DNA of 64,000 nt from PALSA-1006 sp963733265. GTDB lineage: Bacteria > Pseudomonadota > Gammaproteobacteria > Burkholderiales > Gallionellaceae. A program made the translations under genes and the position numbers. The notes under the pieces were generated by a model. That model had not been told where the DNA came from, ran no database searches, and saw only the letters and a list, made by a program, of their open reading frames with translations. The stretch covers positions 1,426,001 to 1,490,000 of the forward strand of contig CAVTCF010000001.1 in assembly GCA_963733265.1 (NCBI GenBank). Reading direction: 5' to 3'. Of this stretch, positions 51,808-61,348 are shown in pieces; the first letter of the stretch is position 1, and each line of letters begins with the position of its first letter.

Positions 51808-52215
51808 TTATTGTTTTTTCACATTCTGTAAAAGTACAGGTGCATGGTGATGTCCGGTCATAGCGGCGAATAAAGAACCGTTCAGAGTTACATTGTTGCC
51901 AATTGACGGCTTAAGGGTTGAATAACCATTTTTATTTAGCACCAGTTGGACAAGTTTTATACCCCGCAATGACGGATCATCTGAATTGATAGCGGCTTCA
52001 GTGCAAATTGTGTGAGATAGTTCAAGATAAAACCCAGTTTCAGGCTCGTCACCATTTTCAATGCTATCAAAGTTAGGTCTGCCGGGAAATGTTAATCGTA
52101 CAAGTTTGCCTGATAGCGTCACATTATTAGGCTCATAACGCAAACATACCTCTTTTGCTTGGGCTATATTAATCAGAGCAAACCATCCCAGAAAAATCCA
52201 TACGGCTTGTTTCAT
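51808..52215 (-). CDS. DUF4431 family secreted protein
   Basis: The 135-residue product has a signal peptide (MKQAVWIFLGWFALINIAQA) followed by the DUF4431 pattern CLRYEPNNVTLSGKLVRLTFPGRPNFDSIENGDEPETGFYLEL, KLVQLVLNKNGYSTLKPSIGNNVTLNGSLFAAMTGHHHAPVLL. Two cysteines likely pair. DUF4431 proteins are small periplasmic beta-rich proteins of unknown role, sometimes near toxin-like genes. It lies in a mobile cluster with DUF1697. Confidence 0.85.
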   Translation of the reverse strand: MKQAVWIFLGWFALINIAQAKEVCLRYEPNNVTLSGKLVRLTFPGRPNFDSIENGDEPETGFYLELSHTICTEAAINSDDPSLRGIKLVQLVLNKNGYSTLKPSIGNNVTLNGSLFAAMTGHHHAPVLLQNVKKQ

Positions 52216-52347
52216 ACTGCCCCATTTTAGTGCTGAAACGCATAATTGGTGGATGCCCTCGAAAGTTCGTAGCTGGCCGATAGTGACGATTCGGCATTTT
52301 ACTCACTGAATGGCACTTGTCCAATGAGCAGTTGGCATACGTTCTCG

Positions 52348-52815
52348 TCAATGTTTCGGGTTTGCGTTTGAAATGATTGAAATTGTTAATACCTTGTAAT
52401 CATCGAGCTGTTGTTCAGTTAAGCATGCAAAAAATTCGTCGTCAGCCTTTTCAATTGCTATTACTGCTTTTTGGATCATTTTCTTCCCTTTGGCCGTAAA
52501 TCGTACACTTGTCGCTCTGTTATCTGCCGATGATTGAGTTCTCGACACTATCTCATCTTCTTCAAGTTTTCGAACTGCTTTTGAAAGTGTCATTCTTTCG
52601 ATCTTGGCATGATCGGCAATGTGAGCTTGAGTAGTAGACTCGCCGTGCTCATCAAACCATTTCAAGGAAGCTAAAATTGCATATTGCGTTTGAGTGATAC
52701 CGAATCCACTCAAGATTTCAGTCAATTTATTTTGCCAAAGAGCAGTAATTTTCCATAGCAAAAATCCAGGGCTATCATCTGGGCTAGTATGTTTAAAGGG
52801 AGATGACTCAGCCAT
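52348..52815 (-). CDS. MarR-family regulator
   Basis: The 155-residue winged-helix regulator shows GFLLWKITALWQNKLTEILSGFGITQTQYAILASL at the start and KIERMTLSKAVRKLEEDEIVSRTQSSADNRATSVRFTAKGKKMI, which holds the recognition helix and wing. I chose ATG 52815, which overlaps the preceding stop by 8 nt; the longer frame adds residues antisense in style. It probably regulates the coupled SRPBCC gene or an unlinked target. Confidence 0.85.
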   Translation of the reverse strand: MAESSPFKHTSPDDSPGFLLWKITALWQNKLTEILSGFGITQTQYAILASLKWFDEHGESTTQAHIADHAKIERMTLSKAVRKLEEDEIVSRTQSSADNRATSVRFTAKGKKMIQKAVIAIEKADDEFFACLTEQQLDDYKVLTISIISNANPKH

Positions 52816-53230
52816 TCTTAACCCTACTGATAAGCCATTCTGTTTGCTCAGGCAAACCGTTGGCAACGCCTTCGGCCACGATTTTTCTCCATATAAATGA
52901 TAGCGGGCCTTCAATGCTCATTGTGGTCTTTATCTCTAACTCCCCATTTTCATGGCTGATGAATTCATGATCTCCATACATTCTAGCTCCGGGAAAGCGA
53001 GTCAGATCTGTAAACTGCTTAAATGGCACCACCTGAATAATTTCGATATTTACGCGAGGTCCGCCTTTAGGTTTAAGCATGAATGTATTGCCGACTTTGA
53101 ATTCACCCACCATGCTTGCTTGTTCCGTGTCTAGCTGCCACTTATTCCATTCATTGACGTTTGTCCATACGGCCCAAATTTCCTCTGCTTTCAATCCAGT
53201 ATATTTTTTACTATAAGACTTAATCCACAT
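52808..53230 (-). CDS. SRPBCC (START/Bet v1-like) domain protein
   Basis: The 140-residue product has IKSYSKKYTGLKAEEIWAVWTNVNEWNKWQLDTEQASM at the start, FKVGNTFMLKPKGGPRVNIEI in the middle and LISRVKNG at the end, all typical of the polyketide cyclase/SRPBCC family. These small cavity proteins bind hydrophobic ligands. ATG 53230 has a GGGGAT site. It overlaps the MarR gene, forming a two-gene unit with its regulator. Confidence 0.82.
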   Translation of the reverse strand: MWIKSYSKKYTGLKAEEIWAVWTNVNEWNKWQLDTEQASMVGEFKVGNTFMLKPKGGPRVNIEIIQVVPFKQFTDLTRFPGARMYGDHEFISHENGELEIKTTMSIEGPLSFIWRKIVAEGVANGLPEQTEWLISRVKNG

Positions 53231-53326
53231 AATATCCCCATCTATTTTGTTTAGTGATGTGCATATAGTAAATCGGTTTATTATATTGGGCAAGACGAAA
53301 TACAATTCAAATTACTGAACTTAAAT

Positions 53327-54660
53327 CAGTAGTGTCCGGTTAAAAGTCGAACAAATTTAGTTGGTTAGAAAAGTCCGTCTGATCTTGAGTTTGCCCACTG
53401 CCCGCGAAGGCTTGAGATAACTGGGTTTTCTCAAAAACAGACACCGATAAAATCTGTAGTAAAGAATATAGAGAGGCATCAAGTTGAAGCTCCTTTTTAA
53501 CAATAGCGATCAGGACGTAAGTGGAGACAGCGCACCAGATTTGCGTCTTCACCGCGTTCTCGCTGTTGCCGATGAAACGCTTGATGCGAAGGTGCTGTTT
53601 GATCCACTTGAAGAACAACTCGACTTGCCAGCGACTCTTGTACAGAGCGGCAATCGTCAGAGCGGGCAACACGGTGTTGTTGGTCAGAAATACCAACGTC
53701 TTGCCGGACTCCGGGTCTTTGTAGCGAATGCGCCGCAACTGTTCGGGATAGTCCTGCGAGATGTAAAAACCGTTCAGCATGATGCGTTGGTCGCAAATGA
53801 TGCCTGTACTCCTGTCGACCGGCATCGAGTACACCCTGCGTGCATCCATGCCGCGTTTGGAACGAGTCACGAAGAATGCTCCGGTCTGATGAAGGGCAAA
53901 CAGACGGGCGAAATCCAGATACCCTCGATCTATCACATAGAACGCACCTGCCTCGAAGGACAGCATATCCAGCACGTTGACCTCGTGCATCTTGCCGTCC
54001 GAGATATGAATGAAGGCTGGAATATTGCCGCGAAGATCGAGCAGCGTATGCAATTTGACGGCGGCCTTGGCGGTGCGAAACGGCGCCCATGGAAACAGAG
54101 AAAGACACAAGTCTATGGTCGTCGCATCCAGCGCGTAGACGGTGTTGTCGAGATCGACACCAAAGCTGTCGTTGCAGTAAAGCTTGCGCGCTCGTCGGAT
54201 AAGCAACGCGGCCAAGTCTTCCCAAATGCGCCAGTCGCGCCCTTCGTTGGCATCGGCCAGCGTCGAGCGTTTTACTGCCGAGCGAAAACCCATGCCATAC
54301 AACTTCGTCTGATTCGCCAGCAAACATGTTTCGATATCGCGCAGGCTCTCTCTGTATGTCAGTTGCGCGAAGGCCATGGCGCGGAATTGCTCGGTGCAAG
54401 CCAGACTGCGCACTCTGGAATCTCCGCCATAGCGTGCCACGATGCGAGCGAAGCTGGTCCATGGAACGAACTCCATGATCTGCGCGAACAGCGTCTTGCC
54501 CATGTTCATAGCTTACCTCCAAAGAAATCAATCTCTGGAAGTTACTTGAACGGGAATATAGGTAAACTGATTTCAAATCGGCACCAAAATAAATTGTTCT
54601 GTAACCCGCGCCAATACTCAATCTTGGCTCGGAAATTTGTAAGTTAACCGGACACTACTG
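53327..54660. mobile_element. Intact IS4-family insertion sequence
   Basis: A 1334-bp element with perfect 17-bp terminal inverted repeats, starting CAGTAGTGTCCGGTTAA (53327-53343) and ending with its complement (54644-54660). It is flanked by the 9-bp direct repeats AACTTAAAT at 53318-53326 and 54661-54669. The single transposase gene is complete. Identical duplications indicate recent insertion into the gap between the SRPBCC gene and hemH. Confidence 0.93.
53340..54509 (-). CDS. IS4-family transposase
   Basis: A 389-residue DDE transposase with the DUF4372-type N-terminal domain (FVPWTSFARIVARYGGDSRVRSL). The first Asp lies in YALDATTIDLCLSLFPWA, the second in FYVIDRGYLDFARLFALH, and the Glu in the C1 region YKSRWQVELFFKWIKQHLRI. 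All three catalytic acids are present. ATG 54509 has a GGAGG site 6 nt upstream. The stop lies close to the left inverted repeat. Confidence 0.94.
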   Translation of the reverse strand: MNMGKTLFAQIMEFVPWTSFARIVARYGGDSRVRSLACTEQFRAMAFAQLTYRESLRDIETCLLANQTKLYGMGFRSAVKRSTLADANEGRDWRIWEDLAALLIRRARKLYCNDSFGVDLDNTVYALDATTIDLCLSLFPWAPFRTAKAAVKLHTLLDLRGNIPAFIHISDGKMHEVNVLDMLSFEAGAFYVIDRGYLDFARLFALHQTGAFFVTRSKRGMDARRVYSMPVDRSTGIICDQRIMLNGFYISQDYPEQLRRIRYKDPESGKTLVFLTNNTVLPALTIAALYKSRWQVELFFKWIKQHLRIKRFIGNSENAVKTQIWCAVSTYVLIAIVKKELQLDASLYSLLQILSVSVFEKTQLSQAFAGSGQTQDQTDFSNQLNLFDF

Positions 54661-54975
54661 AACTTAAATAATACATGAATTTATTGGCGTAAATGAAAAT
54701 TGCCGGAAAATCTGAAGCAGAGTGATAATTGGACTTCCACATATCTGCCATTCGCCACTGGCAGAAAGTTGCCGACCCGCGCCTGTCATGCACTCTTTTA
54801 TAGTCTCGTTTCTATGACCGCTTTCGGTTGAGGAGCAGCCTTGTAAAACCATGATATTGATGGCATCACTTATTTGAGCTTTGGGTTGTTGCTGGATACC
54901 TTTTCATAGGCACGATAAGCAGAAGAAAGTAGAAATCACGGTGCTTTATTGCTGTGTCGCTTTACTGTTTCAACT
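54661..54975. other. Gap between IS4 element and hemH, no gene seen
   Basis: 315 bp, starting with the target duplication. No gene or clear terminator. A short stretch ctttcggttgaggagcagcc near 54820 looks like the remnant of an old reading frame, but I cannot assign it. Confidence 0.4.
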
Positions 54976-56082
54976 CTATTTTATTAGCGGCGGCTTGGGG
55001 CTAGCGTTCATTGCCAGTGCGCGCAAACGGCTTTGCTCAAGTTGCACCGCATTCGGTTGTTCCAGCCAGCCGTGTAAATTACCCAGCACCAAATTGCCAA
55101 GCGCTGCTATCCAGTCGGGGCGCTCATTGAGGCAGGGGATGTAGTGGAAGTCTTTCCCGCCCGCATGCTGAAACTCTGCTTTACCTTCCATGGCAATTTC
55201 TTCCAGCGTTTCCAGACAGTCCGCCACAAAGCCCGGGCAAACCACGTCCACGCGTTGTGTTCCCTGTTTTCCCAATGCCTGCAAAGTGGCAGTGGTATAA
55301 GGCTTGATCCATTCTGTTTTGCCGAAGCGGGATTGGAAGCTGATGACAAATTGTTCCTCACTCAATCCTAATTCTTCGGTGAGCAGTCGTCCGGTCTTGA
55401 GACATTCGCAATGATAGGGGTCGCCTTTTTCCAGAGAGAATTGCGGTACGCCATGAAAGCTCATGACTAATTTGTCTGGTCGACCATGCAATGCCCAATA
55501 ATCGCGGATGTTCTGAGCCGTAGCTTTGATATAACCCGGATCATCATGAAAATGTTTAACAGTGCGAATAGCGGGCGTATTGCGCGTGTGCAGCAACTCA
55601 TGGAATACCGCATCCAACGCAGTTGCCGATGAACTGGCTGCATACTGTGGATACAGTGGCAGCAGCAGAATACGCTGGCAATTTTGTGCTTTGAGTTTAT
55701 TCAATACGCTGGCGACGGAGGGGCTTCCATAGCGCATAGCGTATTCCACAATGAGTTCGCCCGAGCTTGCTTGCAGGTGCTGTCGCAACAGCCGGGTTTG
55801 ATGTCCGGTATGTACCTTGAGAGGAGAGCCTTCTCCCGGCAGCCAGATGCTGGCGTATTTTTTGGCTGATTTTTTCGGGCGGGTATTAAGAATAATGCCG
55901 TTGAGAATGAGCCACCAAACGAGCCTGGGTATCTCAACGACGCGGGGGTCACCCAAGAACTCTTTCAAGTAGGGGCGCACCGCCCCGGCGGTTGGCGCTT
56001 CGGGCGTGCCCAGATTAATCAGTAATACAGCCGTTTTTTCCGCGGTGCCGTGAGCGAAGGATGGTTCGGTGTGGTATGTCAT
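54976..56082 (-). CDS. hemH: Ferrochelatase HemH
   Basis: HemH inserts Fe2+ into protoporphyrin IX in the last step of heme synthesis. The 368-residue product shows AVLLINLGTPEAPTAGAVRPYLKEFLGDPRVVE at the start, the active-site His in MSFHGVPQFSLEKGDPYHCE near residue 210, and SFQSRFGKTEWIKPYT. The C-terminus has GFVADCLETLEEIAMEGKAEF. It precedes the hrcA gene on the minus strand with a 14-bp gap. Confidence 0.95.
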   Translation of the reverse strand: MTYHTEPSFAHGTAEKTAVLLINLGTPEAPTAGAVRPYLKEFLGDPRVVEIPRLVWWLILNGIILNTRPKKSAKKYASIWLPGEGSPLKVHTGHQTRLLRQHLQASSGELIVEYAMRYGSPSVASVLNKLKAQNCQRILLLPLYPQYAASSSATALDAVFHELLHTRNTPAIRTVKHFHDDPGYIKATAQNIRDYWALHGRPDKLVMSFHGVPQFSLEKGDPYHCECLKTGRLLTEELGLSEEQFVISFQSRFGKTEWIKPYTTATLQALGKQGTQRVDVVCPGFVADCLETLEEIAMEGKAEFQHAGGKDFHYIPCLNERPDWIAALGNLVLGNLHGWLEQPNAVQLEQSRLRALAMNASPKPPLIK

Positions 56083-56096
56083 TGGGAGCCGGTTTA

Positions 56097-57125
56097 TTAA
56101 TGTTGCGACAACGCATTGCTTAATAATTTTGCGGTGATATCCACGATGGGCACCACGCGCTCATAATTCATGCGCTTGGGACCAACGACAGCCAGCGTGC
56201 CGATGATTTGTTCATTTACGGCATAAGGTGCGCTAACAACGCTGCACTCATCGAGACCGATCAACCCGGATTCATGGCCGACAAAAATATGTACGCCGGG
56301 CGCATTTCGGCTGGCATTCAACAATTGCAACAACTCGGTTTTTTGTTCAAACACATAAAATACGCCACGCAACCGATCCATGTTGGCGGCAAGATCGTTG
56401 CTGTTAAGCAGATTGCGTTCCCCGCTGATAACGTAGTCTTCCCGTTTCCTCGAAATTATTGAGTCACTTGCGGCCATTGCGGCACTCATCAGCGCCGTGA
56501 GTTCATGCTGTAATTGGTGTAACTCGTTTTGCACGCGCTGCTGAATATCTGAAAACGAGCAACCCGCATAATGCTGACTCAAAAAATTTCCGGCTTCGGT
56601 CAACTGCGATTGCGTATAGTCTTTATGTGTTATCAGCACCCGATTTTCCACTTCGCCATCCGGCATCACAATGATAAGCAATACTCTGGTTTCGGATAGC
56701 CGCAGAAACTCAATCTGGCGCACGGTGATTGTCGTCCGCTTGGGCGTGGCAACGACACCGGCGAAGTGCGTGAGTTCTGAAAGCAGATTGGACGCCTGGG
56801 TAATTAAACGCGAGGTATTGTCGGGTTGAAGCTGGCTTTCAAGTTGTTGCAGATGGAAGTTGTCCAATGGCTGAACCACCATCAATGTATCTATAAATAA
56901 CCGGTAACCCAAAGCAGTCGGTATGCGGCCGGCAGAGGTATGGGGACTGAGTACCAGCCCCAATTCCTCAAGTTCGGACATGACGTTGCGTATGGTTGCG
57001 GAACTGACTTCCAGTCCGGAGTGTTGTTGCAGCGCACGGGAACCGACGGGTTGTCCGTCGCTGATATAGCGTTCAACTAGAGTCTTAAGCAGTATTTGCG
57101 CGCGATCATTAAGCATGGTTTTCAT
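56097..57125 (-). CDS. hrcA: Heat-inducible transcription repressor HrcA
   Basis: HrcA represses groE and dnaK operons by binding CIRCE. The 342-residue product has the winged helix start LNDRAQILLKTLVERYISDGQPVGSRALQQHSGLEVSSATIRNVMSELEELGLV, the dimerisation region VQNELHQLQHELTALM, and the C-terminal VVGPKRMNYERVVPIVDITAKLLSN. Its start may be ATG 57125 or ATG 57116. No CIRCE element or chaperone gene is in the window. It is divergent from nadK. Confidence 0.95.
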   Translation of the reverse strand: MKTMLNDRAQILLKTLVERYISDGQPVGSRALQQHSGLEVSSATIRNVMSELEELGLVLSPHTSAGRIPTALGYRLFIDTLMVVQPLDNFHLQQLESQLQPDNTSRLITQASNLLSELTHFAGVVATPKRTTITVRQIEFLRLSETRVLLIIVMPDGEVENRVLITHKDYTQSQLTEAGNFLSQHYAGCSFSDIQQRVQNELHQLQHELTALMSAAMAASDSIISRKREDYVISGERNLLNSNDLAANMDRLRGVFYVFEQKTELLQLLNASRNAPGVHIFVGHESGLIGLDECSVVSAPYAVNEQIIGTLAVVGPKRMNYERVVPIVDITAKLLSNALSQH

Positions 57126-57179
57126 TTTAACACTGGTTGAGGTTTGTCATTGTCATATAGCTATGGTTTAATCGCGCCC

Positions 57180-58051
57180 ATGATTTTATCCTTCAAAACT
57201 GTTGCCTTGATTGGCAAATACAAGACCCCCGCTATTGCTGAGCCCTTGCTGCGGTTAGCGGATTTTCTGGCGGGCAAAGGTGTCAGCGTAGTAGTTGATA
57301 GCCTTACCGCGGAACATCTCGGACTGCATAACTATCAAGTGTTGTCACTCGATAAAATGAAAGGCATTGTTGATTTGGCGGTGGTGATGGGGGGGATGGC
57401 ACAATGCTGAACATTGCCCGTACATTGGCTCCCTTTGGCATTCCGCTGGTCGGCGTGAATCAGGGGCGGCTTGGCTTTTTAACCGATCTTTCGGTTGAGT
57501 CGATGAAGCGGAGTATCTCTGCCATGTTGCAGGGTGAATTTGTCACTGAAAAGCGCATGCTGCTGGCGGTGAAGGTGTTGCGCGACAATGTTGAGGTTTG
57601 TTCGGCTTCAGCTTTCAACGAAATGGCCATTCATCGCAGCAACTTCAGTAGCATGATCGAGTGCGAAGTTCGCATCAACGGGGAGTACTTGTATACCCAG
57701 CGTGCAGACGGTTTGATTGTTGCGACCCCGAACGGCTCTACCGCTTACGCACTTGCTGCCGGAGGGCCGATCATGCACCCCGCGCTGGATGTGATAGCGC
57801 TGGTGCCGGTTTGCCCCCATACATTGAGCAATCGGCCGATTGTTGTAAGCGGAGAATCGGAAATTCAGGTTTTGATGTACCGCTCTGGCGAGGTGAATGT
57901 GCGCTTTGATGGACACACCAACTTTGACTTGCAGTTGAATGATATGCTGATTATTTCCAGGAATAAGCATATCGTGCAACTATTACATCCGGCCGGGCAT
58001 AGCTACTACCATACCCTGCGCGAAAAATTGCACTGGAACAAATCGATCTAA
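57180..58051 (+). pseudogene. nadK: NAD kinase, split at a G7 tract
   Basis: NAD kinase makes NADP and is normally essential. The first part (57180-57410) ends VVMGG then runs out of frame into a stop; the second starts near 57404 with MLNIARTLAPFGIPLVGVNQGRLGFLTDL. Between them 57389-57395 is a run of seven G; with eight the joined reading is VMGGDGTMLNIA, the GGDGT signature of the family. The remaining parts (NEMAIHRS, DGLIVATPNGSTAYALAAGGPI) are intact, and the joined product is about 290 residues. Loss of an essential enzyme is unlikely, so a sequencing error in the homopolymer or ribosomal/polymerase slippage are preferred over true loss. Confidence 0.88.
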
Positions 58052-58159
58052 ACAGCGATAAAATGCGACTTTCAAGATGAACTTACTCATGCCCGTTTCT
58101 CTCATGGTTATTTCTCCCCGATTAATAGGGAGAGGCACTGCTGCGAAAATTGATTGCTG

Positions 58160-59821
58160 ATGCTTAAATTTCTTAGTATTCGCGATTTCGTAATTGTTTC
58201 TACTCTCGAACTGGATTTTTCTTCAGGCTTTACCGCGCTCACCGGCGAGACTGGTGCGGGAAAATCCATTTTGATCGATGCGCTGTCGCTGGCTCTGGGC
58301 GAACGCGGCGACGGAGGCATGGTGCGTGCGGGGAGCGAGCGCGCCGAGATCAGCGCGGAATTTGATATTGCCGGGTTGCCTTCTTTGCAAGTCTGGTTGA
58401 AAGAGCAAGAGATAGATGGTGATGAAGGTGTGTGTCTATTGCGCCGTACTCTGGATGCAGGCGGACGCTCACGCGGCTTTATCAATGGCCGCAGCGCGAC
58501 CCTGCAACAAATGCGCGAAGCGGGTGAGCATCTGCTCGACATTCACGGACAACATGCACACCAGTCACTATTAAAACAGGATGCGCAGCGCGCTTTGCTC
58601 GATAGCCATGCCGATTTAAGCAAACTGACGGATGCGGTCGCGGGTACTTTCAAAGCGTGGCAGACGCTGCATCGGCGTCGCGTCCAATTGGAGCAGAATG
58701 CAGAGGCGGTAGCCGCCGAGCGTGAGTTGCTTGTATTTCAGCGCCGTGATCTGGAAACATTGAATTTTTCACTGCCCGAGTGGAGTTCATTGCAGGCGGA
58801 CCACGCACGCTTGTCGCATGCGGCGAACCTTCTGGAAACAGCCCAATTCGGGGTCGAAGTATTGAGTGAAGCGGATACAGCCTGCCTTGCGCAACTTAAT
58901 GCACTGACTGCGCGTTTACGTGCCGGGTTGGAATTCGATAACGAATTGCAAGATACCCTGACCATATTGGAAAGTGCCCAAAACGAACTACAGGAGGCGG
59001 TCTATGCGTTGCGCCATTACCAGCAGAAGTTGGACGCCGATCCGCAGCGGCTGCGCGAACAAGAGCGCCGTATTTCAGATGTAACGGAAGCCGCGCGCAA
59101 ATATCGCGTCCCCGCCGAGCAATTGCCGCAAGTTTTGGGCGGCATCATCTCGCGTCTGGATGAGTTGGGCGGCAGCGCCGATCTGGATGAGTTATCCAAG
59201 CAGGACGAAGCTGCCCATATTGTGTATTTGACGGCAGCGAAAAAATTGAGTGCGGCACGCGCCGACGCGGCAAAAATTCTGTCCGGCGAAATTACTGCCG
59301 CGATGCAGACATTGGCGATGCAGGGCGGGCAGTTTGCCGTGGCGTTATTGCCGCTGGGCGAAGGAAATGTGCATGGCCTTGAAGCGGTTGAGTTTCAGGT
59401 GGCCGCCAATCAGGGCACCCCGTTGCGCAATCTGGCGAAGGTTGCATCCGGCGGCGAGTTGTCACGCATCAGTTTGGCAATTCAAGTGGCAGCCAGTCGC
59501 GCTGCCACCGTGCCAACTTTGATTTTTGACGAAGTGGATAGCGGTATCGGCGGGCGTGTTGCGGAGATCGTCGGCGCATTGCTCAAACAACTGGGACGTC
59601 GTCATCAGGTGATGTGCGTCACGCATTTGCCGCAAGTGGCGGCACAAGCCGATGCACAGTGGCAGGTCAGCAAAGGGACGGAAAATGGCACCACCTTGTC
59701 GCACATCCGCGTGCTTGCAGCAGGTGAGCGTATCGAAGAGGTTGCCCGTATGTTGGGCGGGGTAACGATCACCGATACCACCCGCAAACACGCGGCAGAA
59801 ATGTTGGGTATTGCCGCTTGA
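58160..59821 (+). CDS. recN: DNA repair protein RecN
   Basis: RecN is an SMC-like ATPase of double-strand-break repair. The 553-residue product has Walker A TGETGAGKSILIDALSLALG near residue 30, long helical arms, and the C-terminal VASGGELSRISLAIQVA signature with FDEVDSGIGGRVAEIVG as Walker B, followed by THLPQVAAQAD. I prefer ATG 58160 to TTG 58154. No LexA-like box was identified. Runs recN-bamE-dapB downstream. Confidence 0.95.
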   Translation: MLKFLSIRDFVIVSTLELDFSSGFTALTGETGAGKSILIDALSLALGERGDGGMVRAGSERAEISAEFDIAGLPSLQVWLKEQEIDGDEGVCLLRRTLDAGGRSRGFINGRSATLQQMREAGEHLLDIHGQHAHQSLLKQDAQRALLDSHADLSKLTDAVAGTFKAWQTLHRRRVQLEQNAEAVAAERELLVFQRRDLETLNFSLPEWSSLQADHARLSHAANLLETAQFGVEVLSEADTACLAQLNALTARLRAGLEFDNELQDTLTILESAQNELQEAVYALRHYQQKLDADPQRLREQERRISDVTEAARKYRVPAEQLPQVLGGIISRLDELGGSADLDELSKQDEAAHIVYLTAAKKLSAARADAAKILSGEITAAMQTLAMQGGQFAVALLPLGEGNVHGLEAVEFQVAANQGTPLRNLAKVASGGELSRISLAIQVAASRAATVPTLIFDEVDSGIGGRVAEIVGALLKQLGRRHQVMCVTHLPQVAAQADAQWQVSKGTENGTTLSHIRVLAAGERIEEVARMLGGVTITDTTRKHAAEMLGIAA

Positions 59822-59912
59822 GGTATCATGCGGCGTTTTTTTAATAGTTTTTTCGCGGAACCGGACAGGTTATGCGGATAAGTTTCAGGATTTTTTTGAA
59901 GGTATAAATTTC

Positions 59913-60311
59913 ATGCGCATTAGTGTCATTTTTTTATCGTTGTGTATTTCGTTGCTGCTGGCTTCATGCGGTTTGCTTACGCCCCATAAACTTGAGATTC
60001 GTCAGGGTAACTACATTACTGGCGAGATGCTTGCCAGAGTAAAAGTCGGCATGACACAACAGCAGGTGAAAACCTTCCTCGGCACGCCGTTGCTAAACGA
60101 TCCGCTGCATGCCAACCGTTGGGACTACATTTATCGTTTTTCCCAGGAAGGGAAACTGGTTGAGGAAAAAAAACTGTCGCTGTATTTTGAAGGCGATAGT
60201 TTGAAACTCATCGATGATGCAACGCCGGAAAAAATACCGGCCAAAATTGACGAAGCTGTGCCGGCCAGTGGAGTGGCGCCAGCCGGTAAAGATAATCCGA
60301 AAGTGAATTAA
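59913..60311 (+). CDS. bamE: Outer membrane assembly lipoprotein BamE
   Basis: BamE (SmpA/OmlA) is a non-essential lipoprotein of the BAM complex that folds outer-membrane proteins. The 132-residue product has a lipoprotein signal ending in the lipobox LLASC near residue 18, then RQGNYITGEMLARVKVGMTQQQVKTFLGTPLLNDPLHANRWDYIYRF, the family core. ATG 59913 is chosen for the signal peptide; the frame upstream is not related. It is followed 14 nt later by dapB. Confidence 0.95.
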   Translation: MRISVIFLSLCISLLLASCGLLTPHKLEIRQGNYITGEMLARVKVGMTQQQVKTFLGTPLLNDPLHANRWDYIYRFSQEGKLVEEKKLSLYFEGDSLKLIDDATPEKIPAKIDEAVPASGVAPAGKDNPKVN

Positions 60312-60325
60312 TACGGGATGTTGAA

Positions 60326-61129
60326 ATGAGCAAAATTAAAGTGGTAATCGCGGGGAGTTCAGGGCGTATGGGCAGGACGCTGCTGGAATGCGTCGGGCAG
60401 TCGGACGATTTATTGTTACACGCCGTACTCGACCATGAAAGCAGTTCCGCGTTGGGAAAGGATGCAAGCGAATTTGGCGGTACACGCGGCATCAAGATTG
60501 GGGCGGATGTGCATGAAGCCTTGCGCGGTGCCGATGTATTGATCGACTTCACGCGCCCCGAAGGAACCTTGCACCATCTCGACGTATGCCAGCAACTTGG
60601 CGTGAATATCGTGGTTGGCACAACAGGGTTTAATGCGCAGCAAAAGGCTGTGCTCGGTGCTGCCGCGCAAAACATCGGTATCGTATTCGCGCCCAATATG
60701 AGCGTGGGAGTAAACCTGACTTTCAAATTGCTTGAGACTGCGGCAAAAGTGTTGAGCCACGGTTTCGATATTGAAATAATCGAAGCCCATCACCGTCACA
60801 AAGTGGATGCGCCTTCCGGTACCGCGCTGGGTATGGGCGAGGTCGTGGCGCGCACGCTGGGGCGCGATTTGGAAAAATGTGCGGTGTACGGACGGGAAGG
60901 TATCACCGGCGAGCGCGATCCTTCGACGATTGGCTTCGCCACGGTTCGGGGCGGTGATATTGTCGGCGACCATACGGTATTATTTGCGGGTATTGGCGAA
61001 CGCATTGAGATCACTCACAAGGCCAGCAGCCGTGCTACCTTCGCGCTAGGCGCATTAAGGGCCGCGCGGTTTTTGAAAGCGAACAAGGCGGGACTGTATG
61101 ACATGCAGGATGTATTAAATTTGAAATAG
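60326..61129 (+). CDS. dapB: 4-hydroxy-tetrahydrodipicolinate reductase DapB
   Basis: DapB reduces HTPA to tetrahydrodipicolinate in lysine and meso-DAP synthesis. The 267-residue product has the NAD(P)H motif VVIAGSSGRMGRTLLE near the start, FTRPEGTLHHLDVC, VVGTTGFNAQQ, the catalytic EAHHRHKVDAPSGTALGMGE and ATVRGGDIVGDHTVLFAG. It would normally precede carA in betaproteobacteria; here insertion elements lie between. Confidence 0.97.
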   Translation: MSKIKVVIAGSSGRMGRTLLECVGQSDDLLLHAVLDHESSSALGKDASEFGGTRGIKIGADVHEALRGADVLIDFTRPEGTLHHLDVCQQLGVNIVVGTTGFNAQQKAVLGAAAQNIGIVFAPNMSVGVNLTFKLLETAAKVLSHGFDIEIIEAHHRHKVDAPSGTALGMGEVVARTLGRDLEKCAVYGREGITGERDPSTIGFATVRGGDIVGDHTVLFAGIGERIEITHKASSRATFALGALRAARFLKANKAGLYDMQDVLNLK

Positions 61130-61348
61130 ATTTAGTTGTAGTTGTTCTGGCTAAATCTAATATGCAGACTCAGAGCATTTTCGAAGTTGGAAAAAAGATA
61201 ATAGAGAGTGGCTGTTTCACGGCAGTGAAAAACCAAGGGTATACTTCCGTAGTCGGCCCAGACTGTGTGAAAACGAGGTTTCCAATGTACACCAAAAATA
61301 GAGCAATGCGTTAATGGATGTATAGGCAAATACGTTGGAGAAACCCAT
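61130..61348. other. Gap after dapB, no gene seen
   Basis: Likely part of the leader of the IS1182-type fragment that follows. gtgtgaaaac near 61267 resembles the ends of such elements, but no inverted repeat partner is found. Confidence 0.4.

Noticed and set aside
46744..53230. Possible integron cassette array of small accessory genes
   Set aside because: No integron integrase is visible. The genes lie in both orientations, and only one weak attC-like pair (51156-51247) was found, with poor internal pairing.
53484..54647. Long plus-strand frame of 387 codons inside the IS4 element
   Set aside because: Antisense to the complete transposase gene; length reflects codon bias, and no family signature is present.
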